A stretch of DNA of 64,000 bases from Dyadobacter sp. UC 10 (GTDB lineage Bacteria > Bacteroidota > Bacteroidia > Cytophagales > Spirosomataceae), in assembly GCF_008369915.1 (NCBI RefSeq), contig NZ_VSRN01000001.1, positions 2,910,501-2,974,500 on the forward strand, given 5' to 3'. Each line of letters starts with the position of its first letter. Positions within the stretch are counted from its first letter, which is position 1. The notes beneath the pieces were generated by a model. The model had not been told where the DNA came from, did no database searches, and saw only the letters and a list, made by a program, of their open reading frames with translations. Positions 27,757-37,700 of this stretch are shown here, one piece after another. The position numbers and the translations under genes are program-made.

Positions 27757-27796
27757 GCAAAGGCCGCCCGGAATCGTCTGAGGCGGCCTTTGCTTT
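27757..27796 (+). terminator. Terminator of lipoprotein paralogue 3
   Basis: Perfect 12-bp arms GCAAAGGCCGCC / GGCGGCCTTTGC with the loop CGGAATCGTCTGA, followed by TTTATAA. Stem and loop recur unchanged after paralogue 4. Confidence 0.88.
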
Positions 27797-28148
27797 ATAA
27801 TCTGCACTCAACCTACTTACCATCCCCTATTTCATGCCAGTCGGAAATAGGAACATCGGAGTCTCCTGGCATCAATACTAACCCACTTGAAAAAGCGAAT
27901 TGGCATTTCCAGGCAGAGCTTATAGAATAAACTGTCAGTTTTTGTTAGCGTCCGATGCGAGTTATGTCGAGCGATAAATTCACAATAACTACAAAGCGGT
28001 AATCACAAAATAAGTCAAATAAGTCCCTTTTCACCGCAGAATAGCCCTTACTGCACGGCTACTCATTTTCAAGGACTTATTCCCCGCCCGCCCACTTCAT
28101 TTGTTGCCAGTAACAAAAACAAATGTTCAATTACAAATTTTTCGAAAA
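27797..28148. other. Leader region of lipoprotein paralogue 4
   Basis: No gene is supported in these 352 bases. It repeats elements seen before paralogue 1 (GATGCGAGTTATGTCG near 27956; CCGCAGAATAGC..CTCATTTTCAA near 28040-28075) and, from 28103, the near-identical leader of paralogue 3 (GCCAGTAACAAAAACAAATG and on). Confidence 0.5.
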
Positions 28149-28835
28149 ATGAATTTAGTACAAAAATTACCGATTGGTTTAGGGCTGGCTTGCATGATGA
28201 TGCTGAGCAGCTGCTCGAAGGAAGATGGAGTGGCGCCGGCGAGGCAACCTGATGCTGAAAGCATAGTCGCATCGGGCGCGAATTTAAAGACTCGTGGTTA
28301 CACAATTCCGTCGACCCAAGGGCCTGTTACAGGTAATGCAAGTTCTTCTAGTTTATTGCCAGGTTGGAATGTGGAAAGTCCCTCACTTGCTGGCGTGTCA
28401 AATTACAGTAACATACTAGGCGATCCTTTGGCCCCTTGGCAAAATCCTTTGCCAGTCGTATTTCCAGGCCCGTCTAGTTTTGTAACGATAAAGGCATTTA
28501 AGTCAGCGCCCGCCCATTCTGCTATTGGAATGAAAGGATTAATCCCTGGGAAAAAATACAAAGTAACGTTCAGTCTTTCTACCTCAAAGCGTTTGGGCTC
28601 TCAAATGCCATATAGTGAAAGTGCGGACGTCAGGGTAGGTGATTTGGATCCCCACATTGCTAAAAAAACAATATACTTCGCTGGGAAAGAGGGGCAATGG
28701 ATAACAGATAGCATTATTTTTACGGCCACGAAAGAGACTCACGGATTTTACGTCTTTTCTCGTCCTGATACTGAGAATGTATTCACTTACCTTAATATCC
28801 TTGTGAAAGAAAACGCGCTGCAACAGTTGGATTGA
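28149..28835 (+). CDS. Surface lipoprotein paralogue 4 of 4
   Basis: A 228-residue paralogue, the shortest. The ATG at 28149 gives the same signal as paralogue 3, with LSSC and SKED. The body keeps NILGDPLAPW, GMKGLIPGKKYKVTFSLST, GQWITDSIIFTA and FTYLNILVKENALQQLD but is otherwise diverged. Leader, signal-coding DNA and terminator are nearly those of paralogue 3, which means the ends are more conserved than the middle. Probably a surface-exposed beta-sandwich binding protein; no function is known. Confidence 0.7.
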   Translation: MNLVQKLPIGLGLACMMMLSSCSKEDGVAPARQPDAESIVASGANLKTRGYTIPSTQGPVTGNASSSSLLPGWNVESPSLAGVSNYSNILGDPLAPWQNPLPVVFPGPSSFVTIKAFKSAPAHSAIGMKGLIPGKKYKVTFSLSTSKRLGSQMPYSESADVRVGDLDPHIAKKTIYFAGKEGQWITDSIIFTATKETHGFYVFSRPDTENVFTYLNILVKENALQQLD

Positions 28836-28860
28836 TAATTATTGTAATGAATGTTAATGA

Positions 28861-28896
28861 AAAGGCCGCCCGGAATCGTCTGAGGCGGCCTTTGCT
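28861..28896 (+). terminator. Terminator of lipoprotein paralogue 4
   Basis: The arms AAAGGCCGCC / GGCGGCCTTT and the loop CGGAATCGTCTGA are identical to those at 27759-27792. It also lies just beyond the end of the convergent glutaminase gene. Confidence 0.88.
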
Positions 28897-28915
28897 TTAA
28901 TACAATTTATCAAAA

Positions 28916-31399
28916 TCACTTCCACTTCTCCCCCAATACCTTCATCCAATATCCCCCAACCACAGACCTCGCGCGAAACCCTACCGACTTGCCGTTCATT
29001 GTTTCATGCCAGTCGGAAAGGGGGATGCGATCCGGGGTTTCCATAGCGTATTTGTAAACGGGTTTGATCAATGCTTCAAAGTCGGATTGATTTTTAGCCA
29101 GGGTTGCGGTCCAGACTATCCAATCGGACTTCGTATAAGTTTTGCGGCTGTCGAGCGGGAGGCCGAATGGTTTTTGCTTGGTGAGATAATATTTGATCTC
29201 CTTTTCTGCAACCGTTTTCGGGAATACGTTCAGTTGCAAAAGTTCATCCCAAACGAGGTTGTATTTCTGGCTCCATGAATCTTTGTTGTCGAATGTGAGG
29301 GCATAGTGATCACCGCTGTCAGCCAGCTCCATCCACTTCTTGGCGAAGTCTTTTACCAATGCATTTACTTCTGTGGCTTCCCTGGTTTCACCCAGTTGCC
29401 CGGCCATTTTTGCATAAGAAGCTAATCCCATAATAGCCTTGATCGACAAGTTGGCATTGCGGGCGAGGTGACCTGCAAAATCGTCGGTGCAAAGCTGGTT
29501 GGCAGGGTCGAAGCCTTCTTTTTTCAAATAGTTGGCCCAGACAGAAAGCGTTTTCCAGTGCTTTTTGGCAAATTCAATATTGTTCTCAGCTTTACAAATG
29601 GCGTAAGTCAGCGTCAGCATGTTACCCGATTCCTCCACGGGCATGTCTTCGCCGTAAGTCTGGCCGTTTGCAAGGGGATATGTGCCCACATCATGCGCAG
29701 CAAAGGGTTTCGTCCATTTGCCGCTTTCTGAATAATAGAAGATTGGTTCCATCATTCCTTTCAACAATGTTGGATTATAAAGCAGGAATAACGGTGCCGA
29801 CGGATAAGTGATGTCAACCGTCCCTATGGACCCGTTGCTGAAATTTTCTTTGGATAAAAACAATGGCATGCCCGAAGGATCTGCGACAAGCTTATGTGCG
29901 GAAATGGCCTGTCTGTAAGCCAAAACGCAAAGCTCGGCATATTGTTTTCCGCCCGCTTTCAACGCATCCTGATAAATCATTTCGTCCGTGGCCTCACATT
30001 GTTTCATCACTTTATCAAAGTCCCTTTCCGCGTCTGCCAGCTCACGTTCGATGGTTTTGTCACCTTCCTTATTCCACCAGGGGCGCAGGTTTTGCCCAAA
30101 ATACTGGACTGAATACACATCATCGTATCCTATTATAGCATGAATTGATTTGCTTTCGGGGCCTATTTTGTTGCCAAAGGCAAGCACGTAAGCCATAGAT
30201 CTCGTGTCTGCATTTGCGGCAGTTTGCTGGTTTGCAGTGACAGCACCACTTTTTGCAAACATTTCAATTAATTCCTCCGACGGGCCAAATCCGGAGCTTT
30301 TAACAAATCTATGCGGAGCCGACAAGAAGGCACGGCCCCAATCGATGCGCACATCGTCACCTTTACGGCCCAGCACTTTCTGTTCCGTATTGGTGAGGGA
30401 CAGCAGGAAAAAATCATCCCGGGCTTCGCGTTTGCCCGTTACCTGCTGACTGTTGTCGTTGACGGCCCAAAGACCTGATATTGCATTCAGGATTTCTACC
30501 TCATGTGCTTGTTTATCAGTAGATTCTACATCGTAAACTACATAATTGACAGGCCGCGAGATCAGGTGCAAATCTTTGAGGATAAGTGGCGCCACAAAAC
30601 GCGCTTTTAACTGAATAGGCCCTGCCTGGAAGGTGTAAATCGTCTGCGTGGCTTTCATCTCGAATGCGATCTGTTTCGCGGGCTGAATCACCTGAGCTCC
30701 TTTCAACATGATTTCATCCGAAAGCCCAATGTCGATATAACCGGGGCCTGCACCGTTTTTGCAATAGGCGGCTAAGATATTTTTACCTTTTTTAAGCACT
30801 TTTTTTGCCGAAGCGCCAATCGGTTTAAATTCGTAATCGCCAGTGTAACAGGGGGAACAGTCAAATGCAGGAATGCCGTTAATATAAACCTGCACGTCAT
30901 CGTCGTGGAAAATGTTCAGTGTTGGTTTTTCAAAATCGGCGGTTGTCAATGTGAACTCGCGGCGGTACCACACTTCCTTGGGGAATACGGTACCTGTTTT
31001 CACCATCGCATCATTCCGGTCTTTGGTGCCGAAGGGCGCGTCTCCCTTTTTCCAGCCGGCGTCGCTGAAATCTGCCTTATACCAGTCTGCTGCTGGTTTT
31101 TCGGTGGTATAGCTGGCCTGATATTTCGCTTGTTTTGCAGTTGAAATGATGATTTTGAAAACAGGGCTCGGAGCGCCCATAAACCTGTAAGTCTTGCCAT
31201 CAACACGGATCAGCCCGTCCATCGGATGCGGTTTCCCCGTCCAGTGTTTTGTAACAGAAGCATTCAACGCATCACCAAAGGACCAGACACTCGTATAAGG
31301 GTCAATCGTAACAAGTGGAGTAGCCGGCGGGCGAAATGTTTGGGCAAAAAGAGAGAACGAAGTAAGGGACAGTAGCAAAAAAGACAAGCATCTATTCAT
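28916..31399 (-). CDS. GtaA-like glutaminase (DUF4964/5127/4965/1793 architecture)
   Basis: An 827-residue exported enzyme with a Sec signal (CLSFLLLSLTSFSLFAQTF). It follows the order known from fungal and bacterial GtaA-type glutaminases: a short N-terminal block (RPPATPLVTIDPYTSVWS), a beta-sandwich region, then an alpha/alpha toroid with ADAERDFDKVMKQCEA, FLLYNPTLLKGMMEPIFYYSE, DVGTYPLANGQTYGEDMPVE and FDNKDSWSQKYNLVWDELL. A sugar-binding-like segment (FHDDDVQVYINGIPAFDC, about 160-177) is inserted in the first third. Substrate assignment to glutamine rests only on the family name. It stands alone on this strand. Confidence 0.8.
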   Translation of the reverse strand: MNRCLSFLLLSLTSFSLFAQTFRPPATPLVTIDPYTSVWSFGDALNASVTKHWTGKPHPMDGLIRVDGKTYRFMGAPSPVFKIIISTAKQAKYQASYTTEKPAADWYKADFSDAGWKKGDAPFGTKDRNDAMVKTGTVFPKEVWYRREFTLTTADFEKPTLNIFHDDDVQVYINGIPAFDCSPCYTGDYEFKPIGASAKKVLKKGKNILAAYCKNGAGPGYIDIGLSDEIMLKGAQVIQPAKQIAFEMKATQTIYTFQAGPIQLKARFVAPLILKDLHLISRPVNYVVYDVESTDKQAHEVEILNAISGLWAVNDNSQQVTGKREARDDFFLLSLTNTEQKVLGRKGDDVRIDWGRAFLSAPHRFVKSSGFGPSEELIEMFAKSGAVTANQQTAANADTRSMAYVLAFGNKIGPESKSIHAIIGYDDVYSVQYFGQNLRPWWNKEGDKTIERELADAERDFDKVMKQCEATDEMIYQDALKAGGKQYAELCVLAYRQAISAHKLVADPSGMPLFLSKENFSNGSIGTVDITYPSAPLFLLYNPTLLKGMMEPIFYYSESGKWTKPFAAHDVGTYPLANGQTYGEDMPVEESGNMLTLTYAICKAENNIEFAKKHWKTLSVWANYLKKEGFDPANQLCTDDFAGHLARNANLSIKAIMGLASYAKMAGQLGETREATEVNALVKDFAKKWMELADSGDHYALTFDNKDSWSQKYNLVWDELLQLNVFPKTVAEKEIKYYLTKQKPFGLPLDSRKTYTKSDWIVWTATLAKNQSDFEALIKPVYKYAMETPDRIPLSDWHETMNGKSVGFRARSVVGGYWMKVLGEKWK

Positions 31400-31476
31400 G
31401 AGCCAGCAGATTTAGGATAATTTGACGTTGAAGAAACTTTCGCAATAATAAGGATTAGCACGAAAGTTAGTAATTA

Positions 31477-31539
31477 CCGTCAGCTAAAGCAGACGGTAAT
31501 TGATTATCGAGTCACTTCCCATCTGCTTCAGCTGACGAG
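31477..31539. repeat. REP-like hairpin pair downstream of dsbD
   Basis: CCGTCAGC-TAAA-GCAGACGG at 31477-31496 with a TAATTGATT tail and an inverted partner at 31518-31539. It is the same arrangement as the REP pairs near 10.9 and 43 kb, with stem substitutions. It lies between the glutaminase start and the end of the DsbD gene. Confidence 0.7.
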
Positions 31540-31545
31540 AAAGCC

Positions 31546-33624
31546 TCACTTGTTCAGAAACGCTGCTTTTCCGCTGTCCAGGAACGATGCAAAGTTGGCA
31601 GGGTTGAGATCGTAGTTTTTAGGCTTTACAAGCAAATTGCCTTCGTGATCGACCAGACAATAGTGCGGCTGCGCATTGTTGTTGTACTTCACAATCTGCA
31701 AATCAGCATTCTGGGCGCCTATCGTTTTCTTGATTTTGTTATCATATTTGGAAGTATACCACTGCGATTCCGGCAATTCGGTTTTGTCGTCGACATAAAG
31801 CGCGACGATTACATAATCGTTTTTAAGTCTTTGCAAAACCGCAGGATCAACCCATACCCTCGCCTCCATTTCGCGGCAATTGACGCAACCGTGTCCGGTG
31901 AAATCGATAAAAACTGGCTTATTTACTTTTTTTGCGTATTCCAGTCCCTCCTTATAGTCGAAAAAACCGTTGAGCTCGTGCGGTAAATGAAACAGATCAG
32001 CATATTTTCCAGCGATTTCACTGCTGCTGCCAGCAGCGGTGCCGGCACTTCTTTTGTTGAGGTCAAAGTCTATGGTAGACTGGGGGGGAAGGTAGCCTGC
32101 CAATGCTTTCAGCGGAGCACCCCACATGCCTGGCAGCATATATATTACAAATGTGAAAGTGATAATGCTGAGCAGAAGCCGGGGCACGCTTACTTTTTCT
32201 AGAGGTGAATCGTGAGGTGTCCTTATTTTGCCCAAAAGGTAAAACCCGAGCATGGCAAAGATGACGATCCAGAAAGCCAGGTAAATCTCACGGTCAAGCA
32301 GTCCCCAGTGATAAACCTGATCTGCAATACTGAAAAATTTCAAAGCCAGCGCCAGTTCCAGGAAGCCCAGCACTACTTTTACGGTATTCAGCCAGCCACC
32401 CGATTTCGGTAAAGATTTGAGCCACTGCGGAAACAATGCAAACGAAGTAAACGGGATCGCAAATGCAGCCGAAAATGCTGCCATACCTATAATAGGTTTC
32501 ACCACCTCGCCACCTGCTGAGGCTACCAGCAAACTCCCGACGATCGGCCCGGTGCAGGAAAAAGAAACCAGTACCAAAGTAAACGCCATAAAGAAAACGC
32601 CGGCATAACCGCCTTTATCCGCTTTCTGATCCATTTTATTCACAAAACCACTCGGTAATACGATCTCGAAAAGCCCCAGAAAGGAGAGTCCGAATACGAT
32701 AAAAATGGCGAAAAACAGCAGGTTGGGCAACCAGTGCGTACTTAGGAAATTGGCAAACGCAGGGCCATTCAGCCTCGAAACCAATGTGCCTATTAATGTA
32801 TATATCAAAATGATCGACGCGCCGTAAACAAACGCTTTCACTTTGCCGCCCTGTTGGTTAGTAAAGTAGCTCACCGTCATCGGGATGATCGGGAACACGC
32901 AGGGAGTAAGTAAAGCGACCAGACCCGAAAGAAATGCAGCCAGCGCAAAAGCCCATAAAGAGCCGTCGGCAACATTAGTATCTTCGGGATTGTTATTGGC
33001 CGAGACCGGTTTTTCAGAGGTTTCGGAAAAAGTACTGTCGGTATGCACAGGTGCAGCAACGGCAGTAACAGACTGAGCGGAATCGGCGGAAGCTACTGGA
33101 TTTTGATCAGTTGCGTTATTCTCTGGTTGCGGGGCGGCCCCTGCGGCAGCGACCTTCAAACCTTTAAATTCGAAATCTTCCCCTCCCGCAATACACATGC
33201 CGGTAACGTGGCTGCAGGTTTGGTATTCAGATGTACCCTTGATAACAGGGTTATCTGTAAGGATCTTTATCGTTTGCTTAAAAACGCCCTTTCCTTCAAA
33301 ATACTTAACATTTCCGCCCCAAACCTCTTCAAATTTCGTCTTCGGATTTTGCGGTTTAAGTTTCCCAACGACTTCGTACGTATTGTTCTTTTCAAAAGTA
33401 AAAGTCGTAAGCATCGGCCCCAGGTCAGGATCGAAGTCGGAGGAGTACATATACCAATCTTTTTCGATTGTTGCAGTAAAGATCAGGTCTATAGTTTCAC
33501 CCTTTTTCACCTCAGGCTTGGATAGCGTATAAGTCCATTTTGCCTTTGGTTGTTGAAGCTGCGCAATTGCCGAAATCGAGATAATGGAGCAAATGCAGAG
33601 CAATAGGGTGGTAATACGTTTCAT
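31546..33624 (-). CDS. Thiol:disulfide interchange protein DsbD
   Basis: Passes electrons from cytoplasmic thioredoxin across the inner membrane to periplasmic partners. The 692-residue protein has the three DsbD parts: a signal plus periplasmic alpha domain (1-165, with Cys in TCSHVTGMC), a linker rich in Ala/Pro/Asn, about eight membrane helices with ALLTPCVFPIIPMTVSYF and SFSCTGPIVG, and a C-terminal thioredoxin-like domain with DFTGHGCVNCREMEARV (CVNC). It is alone on its strand, divergent from argB. Confidence 0.92.
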   Translation of the reverse strand: MKRITTLLLCICSIISISAIAQLQQPKAKWTYTLSKPEVKKGETIDLIFTATIEKDWYMYSSDFDPDLGPMLTTFTFEKNNTYEVVGKLKPQNPKTKFEEVWGGNVKYFEGKGVFKQTIKILTDNPVIKGTSEYQTCSHVTGMCIAGGEDFEFKGLKVAAAGAAPQPENNATDQNPVASADSAQSVTAVAAPVHTDSTFSETSEKPVSANNNPEDTNVADGSLWAFALAAFLSGLVALLTPCVFPIIPMTVSYFTNQQGGKVKAFVYGASIILIYTLIGTLVSRLNGPAFANFLSTHWLPNLLFFAIFIVFGLSFLGLFEIVLPSGFVNKMDQKADKGGYAGVFFMAFTLVLVSFSCTGPIVGSLLVASAGGEVVKPIIGMAAFSAAFAIPFTSFALFPQWLKSLPKSGGWLNTVKVVLGFLELALALKFFSIADQVYHWGLLDREIYLAFWIVIFAMLGFYLLGKIRTPHDSPLEKVSVPRLLLSIITFTFVIYMLPGMWGAPLKALAGYLPPQSTIDFDLNKRSAGTAAGSSSEIAGKYADLFHLPHELNGFFDYKEGLEYAKKVNKPVFIDFTGHGCVNCREMEARVWVDPAVLQRLKNDYVIVALYVDDKTELPESQWYTSKYDNKIKKTIGAQNADLQIVKYNNNAQPHYCLVDHEGNLLVKPKNYDLNPANFASFLDSGKAAFLNK

Positions 33625-33728
33625 GTCAATAGCTATTATTCAGTAGAGCTGTGGTCTCATATTGAACGTAATTTTGGCAAAAAAATTCATCAAGTGAAAT
33701 TCTGGTTTTCTCCGCCCCCGGTTTCTGT

Positions 33729-33736
33729 TACCTTTG
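33729..33736 (+). promoter_or_regulatory. -7 element before argB
   Basis: TACCTTTG fits TAnnTTTG and lies 33 nt before the argB start. A TTTG -33 box is not seen at the right distance (T-rich only). Confidence 0.45.
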
Positions 33737-33769
33737 CCGACTGAAATTCCGTGAAGCAAATCTGACCTT

Positions 33770-34555
33770 ATGCCAAAGCCTTTATACATCGTCAAAATCG
33801 GGGGTAATGTAATTGATAACCCGGAAGCCTGCGAACGTTTCCTCGCTGATTTCGCCAGACTGGATGGGTTAAAGATCCTGGTACACGGCGGCGGAAAGGT
33901 AGCTACACAGATCGCCGCAAAGTTACAGATCGAAACGCAGATGGTCGATGGCCGGAGGATTACAGACAAGCCTATGCTGGATGTGGTAACGATGGTGTAC
34001 GGTGGTTTGGTTAACAAAAACCTGGTTGCCCGGTTGCAGGCGTTACAATGCAATGCAATTGGCCTCACCGGCGCTGACGGTGGAATCATACGTTCCGTAA
34101 AACGTCCCCTGAAAACGATCGACTATGGTTTCGTGGGTGATATTGAGGAGGTTAATGCCAAGCAAATCATGGCATTGCTCAACAGCAACCTGGTTCCGCT
34201 CATTGCTCCGTTAACGTATAGTGATGAAGGGTTACTTCTTAATACCAATGCTGATACAATGGCGTCCGCTATTGCCGTTGCTATGGGGGGAGAATTTGGG
34301 GTTAATCTGATCTATTGTTTCGAGAAAAAAGGCGTGTTGTCCGATCCGGAAGATGACGACTCGGTCATTTCAAACCTTACTCCGGAATCTTACGAATCTT
34401 TCAAATCTTCCGGTGCTATATATAAAGGAATGATCCCTAAGCTCGATAATGCTTTTGCTGCGCTGCGCGCCGGGGTGACGCGCGTAAGCATCTGTCACGC
34501 AGACGACCTGCTCAGGTCGACGCGGTCGGCGGCTGGCACTGCAATTACACTTTGA
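33770..34555 (+). CDS. argB: Acetylglutamate kinase (or N-succinyl variant)
   Basis: Phosphorylates the N-acylated glutamate in arginine synthesis. The 261 residues show the amino-acid kinase pattern: YIVKIGGNVIDN at the start, LVHGGGK near 40-46, GLTGADGG near 103, LLNTNADTMASAIAVAMGG near 160-180 and a final KGMIPKLDNAFAALRAGV. Some Bacteroidota use N-succinyl instead of N-acetyl intermediates, and the sequence alone does not settle which. The gene stands apart from argH (41.4 kb), so the pathway is not one operon here. Confidence 0.9.
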   Translation: MPKPLYIVKIGGNVIDNPEACERFLADFARLDGLKILVHGGGKVATQIAAKLQIETQMVDGRRITDKPMLDVVTMVYGGLVNKNLVARLQALQCNAIGLTGADGGIIRSVKRPLKTIDYGFVGDIEEVNAKQIMALLNSNLVPLIAPLTYSDEGLLLNTNADTMASAIAVAMGGEFGVNLIYCFEKKGVLSDPEDDDSVISNLTPESYESFKSSGAIYKGMIPKLDNAFAALRAGVTRVSICHADDLLRSTRSAAGTAITL

Positions 34556-34779
34556 AACATCGTTTTCTGCGCAAAGACGTTCATTCAAAATTTTCTTACT
34601 AAACTCCAAATTTTGTTCGGCCAAAAGTGTATGGCCGCAAAATAAACTGTCTATTTTCTTCAAAAAATCTACTTTTTGCGCTCAGTTAATAATTTTTTTT
34701 AAAAACAATTGAGGTGTTAAAAAATTTAATGTTAAAATTGTGTTAATTTTATAGTCCTCATCTAATACGCGACCTAATT

Positions 34780-37700
34780 ATGCGAAAAAATCTACTCAGG
34801 CTTTTCGTCATGTTTTTGATGTTAAGCAGTCCTGTTTTCGCCCAGACTATCACTGGGACCGTCAAATCAGGAACAGACGGTACCACCTTGCCAGGTGTTT
34901 CTGTCTTGGTAAAAGGCACGACAAACGGTACTACGACAGATGCTTCCGGAAATTTTTCTATTGGGGCAACTTCTGGTAACACACTGGTATTTTCTTATAT
35001 CGGCTACAAAACGATTGAATCGCCGGTTGGAAGCCAGACGGTACTTGACATTACCTTATTGGAAGATGCCAATCAGCTTGGTGAAGTAGTTGTTACGGCA
35101 TTGGGTATTTCCAAAGAGCAGCGGGCAGTAGGTTATGCAACTGCGATCGTCAACAATGAAGCGCTGATCAAAACCGCGTCTCCTAACTTCGCGACTGCAC
35201 TTTACGGAAAAGCACCGGGTGTGACGATCAACGCGACTCCGGGTGGCGCAACTTCCGGGGTAAGTATCAACATCCGCGGTTTCAGCTCGATTACCGGTAA
35301 CACGCAGCCATTACTCGTATTGGATGGTATCCCCATTCGTAACGGCGAGTCAAGAAACGGCGATTACTGGGGCGACCAGCGTTTGCGCGGTAACGGTCTT
35401 CTGGATTTGAACCCTGCCGATATCGAAAACATTTCGGTATTGAAAGGTGCTTCTGCTGCTGCATTGTACGGTTCGGAAGCGGTAAACGGTGTTTTGCTTG
35501 TTACTACCAAAACGGGTAAAGGCAAAAAAGGGCTGGGCGTTGATTTCAATGCAAGCTACAATGTAGACAAGATTGCTTACCTGCCGCGCTACCAGAATGT
35601 ACGCGGCCCTGGTTATCCTTTGAACTACAATAATGGTGGCCAGGATGCCGCCGGATTTATCTACTATGATACCGACGGTGACGGTACGAAAGAAACAAGA
35701 GGTTTACTTGGAGCAACTGTAAACTTTGGCCCTAAGTTCGATGGCCAGCCTGTAATGTCATGGGATGGAAAAATCAGACCTTATGTCGCTTCTAATAACA
35801 GCTATGCTGATTTGTTCGAGAATGCGAGCAGCTCCAATATCAACCTTTCTATCTCGAAAGCTACTGACAATGCGAATATCCGCTTTTCATTCACCCGCCA
35901 GGATAATGGAATGATCAGCTATGACGCCAAAAACAGCAAGAATATCGCTAACCTGACCGCCAGCTTCAACCTTAACAAAAAGTTGAGAACGGATTTGATG
36001 GTGAATTACGTAAATCAGAACACGTACAACAGACCATTTAAAGTGGATCGTATGATCAACAACTTTACAGGTATGATGGACCGTTTCGAATCAGCTGATT
36101 GGTACAATGAAAAATATCAGACTAGTCTGGGATACAAATTCGTAAATGGTGCGGGAACCCAAAGTTTGACTCCTGACGAAAATATTCGTTATAATGGATT
36201 CAAAGGCGATATCGCGGATTACGTTTGGAATACAAGAAAAAACAAGTCATATGAGTATAGTGACCGTGTAATTGCAAGTATTACGCAGCACTGGGACATC
36301 CTGGAGAGCCTGAAACTGAGAGGCCGTATCGCTACCGACTATACCAATGAAAGATTGGAAAGCCGTGGTTACAGCGCTGTTCCTCTTGCATTTGGTTACT
36401 CCGGTGATTTCGGGATGAACAACAACCTGTACAATAATGTATACGGTGATGTTCTTTTGACTTATACCAAAAAAATCGGTGAAGACGCTACATTTTCGGC
36501 ATTGGGAGGTTATACAGCTAACAGAACGCTGAACACATTTGTGTCAAGATCTACCAACGGTGGGTTGAGCACTGAAAATTTCTTCGATGTTTCTGCAAGT
36601 GTGAACGTTGCAGGTGGGAAGGAAACAAGAAGCAGATACCTGAGAGACGCTTACATGGGTACTGTTAACTTCGATTACAAAAACTTCCTGTTTGTGGAAG
36701 GTACTATCCGCAGAGACCGTACTTCTACTTTGGCAAAAGGGAACAATGCATTCGTTTATCCTTCTGTGAATGCCAGCTTTGTATTTACTGATGCGCTTTC
36801 AATGCCTTCCTTCCTAAGCTATGGTAAACTGAGAGGCTCATTCGGGGTTGTGGGTAATTATCCTGAGATCTATCGTGCAAACGTGGCATTCAATCAGGGT
36901 AATCTGGGTATTCAGGAAAAAGGCGGCGCGTCGGTTCTATATACTTACATGACTGATGAGCGTGGCAACGACCTGATCCGTCCTGAGCAAAAACGTGAAT
37001 TCGAATTTGGTTTGGAAACGAAATTGTTCAAAAACCGCATTGGTCTAGATATCGCATACTACAACGCACAGATCGTCGACCAGATTCTTCCCCTTAATAT
37101 TGCAACGACGACAGGTTCAAGAACAATTCTGACCAACATCGGAACATTGAGGAACCAGGGTGTGGAAGTTGCTTTCAATGTAAGCCCGGTTAGAGCTACT
37201 AATCTAAGCGGTTTCAACTGGGACCTGACCTTAAACCTGGCAAGAAACATCAATAAAGTAGAGAAGCTTGCAAATAACTCGAAAGAATTGCTGCACGCTG
37301 ATTATGATGGAAACGCTGCTCAGGTACGATCGATCGTGGGTCAGCCGATGGGAGATATTTACGCGCATGGTATTTTGAAAAATGCGAAAGGACAGAATGT
37401 TGTCGGACCAAACGGTTTGTACCAGTTGGACGGAGTTAACTGGATCAAAGTAGGTAATGCAATGCCTAAGCTAACCGGTGGTCTTATCAACGCTTTCAGC
37501 TACAAAAACTTCACGCTTGATGCCGTTGTGGATTTCAGAATTGGAGGTCACATCATGCCGACCGGTATCAACTGGATGACTTCCAGAGGTTTGACTGAAG
37601 AAAGCCTTAACAATATGGATAAAGAGCGTGGCGGCTTGTCATACTATGTTGATGCAAATGGAAAAGGCGTTCAGACTTCCGAATCAGCCGGACCAACAGG

